In this document: positions 26,997 through 31,034 of the stretch, in pieces | Numbering within the stretch: position 1 is the stretch's first letter | Layout of the letters: each line of letters starts with the position of its first letter | DNA from: an uncultured Eubacteriales bacterium | GTDB lineage: Bacteria > Bacillota > Clostridia > Oscillospirales > Oscillospiraceae | Reading direction: 5' to 3' | Length of the DNA stretch: 31,034 nucleotides | Assembly: GCA_902477055.1 (NCBI GenBank) | Contig: CABSFY010000013.1 | Location: 1 to 31,034, forward strand | Made by a program: the position numbers and the translations under genes | The notes under the pieces: generated by a model | The model's input: only the letters and a program-made list of their open reading frames with translations | What the model was told of the DNA's origin: nothing | Database searches by the model: none

Positions 26997-27890
26997 ATGA
27001 TAATTGATTCCCATATGCACTTGATCGATACGTCCTGCTTTGACCGGCCGACCTATGACCGTCTGGGTCAGTCCATTCCGAAGGACACGGATATTGACCA
27101 GCTTGTAAGCTGGATGAAGGCGGCCGGCGTGGAGCATTGCGTCTGCATGGGGCAGGATATGCACAAGGTCTGGAACTCAGAATTCGGCGAGATCGCCGTG
27201 GAGCGGGCCTACGCGAAATACCCCGACTTTTTCATCCCGTTTTGCAGCGTCGAGCCGATCGACGAGGCAGGGCGGTTCAACCGGAAGAATTACGACTACA
27301 TGGAGGACAAGGTAAAAAACTGCGGCTATCGCGGCGTTCTGTTTACCCCGCCCTACGGACAGTTCAACTCCAACGATCGCTCGATCTATCCGTTCTACGA
27401 GTTAGCCAGCGCTACCGGGACGGTCGTGCAGTACCACCATTCCGCAGCGGGCGGTCCAACCGTGCTGGCGCATACGAAATATGCCAAAATGGAAAACCTG
27501 AACGACGTAACCTTTGATTTTCCGAACATGGTAAAGGTGGTCGAGCATATCGGCTATCCGTTCAGTGAGTATCTGTTCACGATGATGGTCAACGACAAGA
27601 ACCTGTGGACGGACCTTGCGATGCTCTATACGCGTCCGTTCTGGATGACGTGGAACATGGTGCTGGCCAAGGAGCTGGGCGTGATTGACCGGGTCATGTT
27701 TGCTACGGATTTCGTTGCGGCGAATAACGACCTGTTCCATGAGAATCCGACGCAGGACATCCTGCAATGGGCGGACCTCGTTCGTTTCGGCATGAACAAG
27801 ATCTGCAAGAACGCGGGCTGGCCGGAGTTTACCGAGCAGGAAATCAACGGCATCCTGCACGACAATGCAGCACGGCTTTACAATCTGTAA
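26997..27890 (+). CDS. Amidohydrolase-2 family metal-dependent hydrolase
   Basis: A 297-residue TIM-barrel protein of the amidohydrolase-2 family (PF04909 type), which includes lactonases, decarboxylases and amide hydrolases. Metal and catalytic residues are in place: H6-x-H8 (SHMHL), H147/H148, H184 and D238 (FATDF). Two ATGs compete (26991 and 26997). GGAG at 26984-26987 is only three bases from the first and nine from the second, so I chose 26997. The stop is one base before the ROK kinase start. In this operon it may open a lactone or cleave an amide of the imported compound; that is inference. Confidence 0.88.
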   Translation: MIIDSHMHLIDTSCFDRPTYDRLGQSIPKDTDIDQLVSWMKAAGVEHCVCMGQDMHKVWNSEFGEIAVERAYAKYPDFFIPFCSVEPIDEAGRFNRKNYDYMEDKVKNCGYRGVLFTPPYGQFNSNDRSIYPFYELASATGTVVQYHHSAAGGPTVLAHTKYAKMENLNDVTFDFPNMVKVVEHIGYPFSEYLFTMMVNDKNLWTDLAMLYTRPFWMTWNMVLAKELGVIDRVMFATDFVAANNDLFHENPTQDILQWADLVRFGMNKICKNAGWPEFTEQEINGILHDNAARLYNL

Positions 27891-27891
27891 C

Positions 27892-28869
27892 ATGGAGCAA
27901 AAGAAAATTGTCGGCGTGGACATCGGCGGGACACAGATCAAATTCGGTCTGTTTTCGTCGGACGGCGCTCTGCTGGACAAATGGCTCGTCGCAACGGACC
28001 TGCGCGACAACGGCGCGAAGATCATTCCGTCCATCGCCGACTCCATCCGCACCTATTTTAAGGCGCACGCCATGGCAGCGGCGGACCTCGCGGGCATCGG
28101 CATCGGTGTCCCCGGCCCGATCGATGCGGATGGCCATGTCATAAAATGTGTCAACCTGCACTGGTATCACTTTGAACCGACGAAGGCGTTGGCGGCATAT
28201 TTTCCCGACTGCCGCATTGCGGCGGGAAACGATGCCAATCTTGCCGCACTCGGAGAGTATTACTGCGGCGCGGCGAAAAGTTACCGTTCCGTCATGCTGA
28301 TTACACTGGGGACCGGTGTTGGCGGCGGAATTGTGTTGGACGGAAAGGTCGTGTGCGGTGCGCACGGCAATGCCGGTGAGATCGGCCACGTCCGGGTTGA
28401 CTTGACGGAAACGGAGCATTGCAACTGCGGAAACTGCGGCTGTGTCGATCAGAACGCCTCTGCGACCGGCATTGTTCGCAACATGAAGCGGCTCCTCGTC
28501 GCGACACAGGAGCCGTCCGTACTGCGGGCGATTGCGCCGGAGAAGCTGACGGCGCGTGATGTCTGTGATGCCGCGCGAAATGGCGATAAGCTGGCCAAAC
28601 GCTGTATCGACCACAGTATGGGCCTGCTGGCGACGGCAATGGCGGCGTTTTCTCACGCGTTCGAGCCGGAGATTTTTCTGATCGGAGGCGGCGTTTCCGC
28701 CGCTGCCGATGTTCTGATCCCCGCCATCCAAGCGGCATATGAGAAGCAGCTTTTCCTCATCGAGCAGGGCGCGGAGCTGGCGCCTGCCGCACTGGGAAAC
28801 GATGCGGGCATGATCGGCGCATATCATCTGATAAGAAATGAGATCGCAAAGCATGAAAGCAGTATATAA
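27892..28869 (+). CDS. ROK-family sugar kinase
   Basis: A 325-residue ROK protein without an N-terminal helix-turn-helix, so a kinase rather than a regulator. ATP motif DIGGT (10-14), catalytic D114 in GNDANLA, GEIGH with zinc ligand H166, and the zinc cluster C177-x-C179-x2-C182-x-C184; the usual following Glu is Asp (D186). ROK kinases phosphorylate glucose, fructose, ManNAc, allose and similar sugars. ATG 27892 begins one base after the amidohydrolase stop. No real Shine-Dalgarno sequence is visible, so translation is probably coupled. Sugar specificity is unknown. Confidence 0.92.
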   Translation: MEQKKIVGVDIGGTQIKFGLFSSDGALLDKWLVATDLRDNGAKIIPSIADSIRTYFKAHAMAAADLAGIGIGVPGPIDADGHVIKCVNLHWYHFEPTKALAAYFPDCRIAAGNDANLAALGEYYCGAAKSYRSVMLITLGTGVGGGIVLDGKVVCGAHGNAGEIGHVRVDLTETEHCNCGNCGCVDQNASATGIVRNMKRLLVATQEPSVLRAIAPEKLTARDVCDAARNGDKLAKRCIDHSMGLLATAMAAFSHAFEPEIFLIGGGVSAAADVLIPAIQAAYEKQLFLIEQGAELAPAALGNDAGMIGAYHLIRNEIAKHESSI

Positions 28870-30238
28870 ACAAATTTGTCCGCCGCGATGTGAGCCGGTG
28901 CTTCCCCCGGTCGATCTGACGGCGGAAACGATGCGGCAGCATCTGCAAAAGGTGCTGGCGCGGATGGAAGCGGAGCGGTTGGACACACTTCTGGTATACG
29001 GTGACCGGGAACACGGCGCGAATTTTGCCTATCTGACCGGCTTTGAGCCGCGCTTTGAGGAGGCACTTCTGGTTCTGCAACGTGACGATGCGGAGCATTG
29101 CCTGGTGCTTGGAAACGAGAACCTAAAAATGGCGCAGTATTCCTTCCTGCCTGCAAGAGCTGTCCACGCGCCCCATTTTTCCTTGCCGGGGCAGCCGATG
29201 ACACCGGACAAACCCTTCGCGGAGCTTCTGCACGCTGCGGGAGTTGAAAACCGGCGGCGGATCGGCATTGCCGGTTGGAAGCTGTTTACCAGCAGGGTGG
29301 AGGATAACACGTCGCTGTTCGATGTGCCGGAATGGATTGTGCAGGCAGTCAGAGCTTGCAACCCGGACGGCGAAACGCTCAGTATGGGCCGCGTGTTCCT
29401 CAATCCGGAGACCGGCGTGCGCAACCAAATGAACGCAAACGAGATCGCACATTATGAGGCCGGTGCGGCAACGGCGGCTGCGGCTGTTTTCGGCGCAATG
29501 GAACAGGTCGCGCCGGGTCGTACCGAGATGGAAGTCGCCGCAGCGTTTCGGGACTGGGGCCAGCCGAGAACGGTGACGGCCATTTGCGCGGCGGGTGAGC
29601 GTTTCACCAATGCCGTCGTGTTCCCGCGTGCGAAAAAAATGCGGATGGGCGACCGTATTTCCGTCACCTTCGGCCTGCGCGGCGGACTGACCTCCAGAGC
29701 CGGGTACATTGCCGAAGGAACAAACGACCTGCCGGAAGCGAACCGCGACTATCTCAACCGTGTAGCTTTGCCATATTATAAGGCGTTGGCCTGCTGGTTG
29801 GAGGCTCTCGAAATCGGGCAGACGTGCGGCGCGGTCTATGATGTCGTCGAGGCCGTGCTGCCGAAGGAAACGTACCGCTGGACCCTGAATCCGGGCCATT
29901 TGACCGGGCAGGAGGAATGGACGGTATCGCCGTTTGCAAAAGACTCGGCGATCACGCTGAAAAGCGGGATGCTGTTACAGGCGGATATCATCCCCTCCGT
30001 TCCCGGCTACGCCGGAGCCTCTGCGGAGGACGGGCTGGCGCTTGCGGATGCTGCACTGCGGCAGAAATTGCAGCGGGATTATCCTGCGCTGTGGCGGCGC
30101 TTTGAACGACGAAGAAGCTATATTCAGGAGGTGCTTGGAATTTGCCTGCGCGATGAAGTGCTTCCGCTCGGCGACCTGCTGGGCTACTACCGGCCGCTCT
30201 TTTTGTGTAAAGATCACGCCTGTGCAATTGAAGAATAA
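28853..30238 (+). CDS. M24/creatinase-fold protein lacking most metal ligands
   Basis: A 461-residue protein with a creatinase N-terminal-like domain (about 30-185) and a pita-bread M24 domain (about 195-400), the fold of Xaa-Pro peptidases and creatinase. The first metal Asp is replaced (RISVTFG, T272) and the second Asp region reads SRAGYIAEG. The PGH349xxG histidine, D378 and E392 remain. A two-metal peptidase is therefore unlikely; a metal-free creatinase-like C-N hydrolase or a binding protein is possible. It overlaps the ROK gene by 17 bp from ATG 28853; ATG 28838 is an alternative. A C-terminal extension (about 400-461) is unassigned. Confidence 0.8.
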   Translation: MKAVYKQICPPRCEPVLPPVDLTAETMRQHLQKVLARMEAERLDTLLVYGDREHGANFAYLTGFEPRFEEALLVLQRDDAEHCLVLGNENLKMAQYSFLPARAVHAPHFSLPGQPMTPDKPFAELLHAAGVENRRRIGIAGWKLFTSRVEDNTSLFDVPEWIVQAVRACNPDGETLSMGRVFLNPETGVRNQMNANEIAHYEAGAATAAAAVFGAMEQVAPGRTEMEVAAAFRDWGQPRTVTAICAAGERFTNAVVFPRAKKMRMGDRISVTFGLRGGLTSRAGYIAEGTNDLPEANRDYLNRVALPYYKALACWLEALEIGQTCGAVYDVVEAVLPKETYRWTLNPGHLTGQEEWTVSPFAKDSAITLKSGMLLQADIIPSVPGYAGASAEDGLALADAALRQKLQRDYPALWRRFERRRSYIQEVLGICLRDEVLPLGDLLGYYRPLFLCKDHACAIEE

Positions 30239-30240
30239 AA

Positions 30241-30279
30241 ACCGGACGCTTTCCGTTTTTGGGAAGCGTCCGGGCTTTT
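30241..30279 (+). terminator. Strong bidirectional terminator between convergent genes
   Basis: CCGGACGCTT and AAGCGTCCGG arms (from 30242, to 30273) pair over a short loop. The + strand continues into CTTTTA and the minus strand into TTTTTATT. Its T-run overlaps the stop codon (30278-30280) of the convergent esterase gene. Confidence 0.88.
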
Positions 30280-31034
30280 ATTGGGATAGGAAGAAGGCGG
30301 CCATGGCGGTGTTGGCGGTTTGGGCTTCGGGGGTTTCCGGGATCATGGCGGCGAAGGCGTGGGGCAGGTCGTGGTCGGCTTCGAGGTCGAGAAATTGCAG
30401 CGGATTGCCGCTCTGCCGCAGGGCCGCCGCGAATTTTTGACTGTAATGCCGCAGAAAGTCGCCCTTTGCCGTCACAAGGAAGCACGGCGGCAGACCGCGC
30501 AGGAGTGCCGGGTGCTCCGGATTGATGTACGGACGGAAGGGATGCTTCCGCCAGCCTTTGCCGTAGATCGAATTCGGCAGGAACAGACCGATCTTGTCGA
30601 AGCGATCGGTATAAAACATTCCGCTTTGCAGGCCGAGCGCCCGAATTCTCGTCCGGGGCGGGGTCACTCCGGCGGCACGGGCAAGCTCCGGCACGTTCTG
30701 CATCGCTGCGAGGTAGACGCAAAGCTGCGCCCCGGCGCTGTCGCCGCAGAGATAGAGCCGGTTCGGGTCGCCGCCATAGGACGGGGCAATTTCGCAAATT
30801 CGGTCGATCGCGGCGCTGATATCGCGAAAAACCGTGAACAGCGTCTGTCCGGGCGCGAGCGGATATTCCGGACAGAACACCACGAAGCCGCGCAGGCACA
30901 TGTCGGCGCAAAAGAGACGATTGACCTCCTTGCGGCCCAGCAGGAAACCGCCGCCGTGCAGGTCGATCAGCACGGGGTGCGGCTGCGGCCCTTCCTCCGG
31001 CTGATAGATGTCCATTTTATGGCAGACCGCGCCG
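30278..31034 (-). CDS. Alpha/beta hydrolase, HSL-type esterase (5' end cut by window)
   Basis: At least 245 residues of an acyl esterase/lipase of the hormone-sensitive-lipase group. Counting from the internal Met at 31015: oxyanion-hole HGGG (20-23), nucleophile GDSAG (Ser93), Asp186 and His219, a complete triad. The frame stays open to the window edge (about six more codons before the Met), and family members usually have an N-terminal cap before this point, so the true start is probably outside. Substrate unknown. It ends at the shared terminator and is convergent with the transport operon. Confidence 0.88.
   Translation of the reverse strand, partial: GAVCHKMDIYQPEEGPQPHPVLIDLHGGGFLLGRKEVNRLFCADMCLRGFVVFCPEYPLAPGQTLFTVFRDISAAIDRICEIAPSYGGDPNRLYLCGDSAGAQLCVYLAAMQNVPELARAAGVTPPRTRIRALGLQSGMFYTDRFDKIGLFLPNSIYGKGWRKHPFRPYINPEHPALLRGLPPCFLVTAKGDFLRHYSQKFAAALRQSGNPLQFLDLEADHDLPHAFAAMIPETPEAQTANTAMAAFFLSQ

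Overview
The window is chromosomal DNA of a GC-rich, endospore-forming Firmicute. The best fit is a Clostridia member close to the Oscillospiraceae. The main reason is the sporulation/division cluster yabP-yabQ-divIC-yabR. DnaD- and DnaC/DnaI-type helicase-loading genes, a BceAB-type peptide-resistance transporter with a BceR-like operator, and dispersed palindromic repeats of a kind I associate with this group agree with it. No rRNA, tRNA, CRISPR array, insertion sequence or phage gene was found. Genes are tightly packed, often with ATGA-type overlaps.

Layout. 1-314: intergenic hairpins and a dispersed inverted repeat. 315-3804 (-): uvrA-radC, DNA repair. 4118-6792 (+): an atypical histidine-kinase-like protein, then yabP, yabQ, divIC and yabR, closed by a terminator. 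6836-7531 (+): a FabG-like reductase. 7714-9600 (+): DnaD-like and DnaC/DnaI-like helicase loading pair. 9601-9956: a non-coding block of stacked hairpins and repeats. 9957-15013 (-): an EF-G paralogue, a large membrane protein that looks like a catalytically dead P-type ATPase, and an RlmB/SpoU 2'-O-methyltransferase. 15273-17989 (+): ftsH and an MscS-type channel. 18094-20985 (+): BceA/BceB-like ABC transporter plus a coupled 46-residue membrane peptide.

21042-30238 is the accessory part and the most interesting stretch. A LacI-family regulator and an arginase-fold protein run leftwards. From the same control region a six-gene operon runs rightwards: sugar-type ABC ATPase, permease, lipoprotein binding protein, amidohydrolase-2 enzyme, ROK kinase, and an M24/creatinase-fold protein. 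The operon ends at a strong bidirectional terminator. I infer import of a monosaccharide-like compound, phosphorylation by the ROK kinase, and cleavage of C-N or amide bonds by some or all of three hydrolase-fold proteins, two of which have altered metal sites. The substrate is unknown, and this combination does not match any pathway I recognise. 30278-31034 (-): an esterase of the HSL family, cut by the window edge.

Start codons were chosen from Shine-Dalgarno spacing and family alignment; several differ from the longest open frame. Promoters were read by eye and have not been tested.
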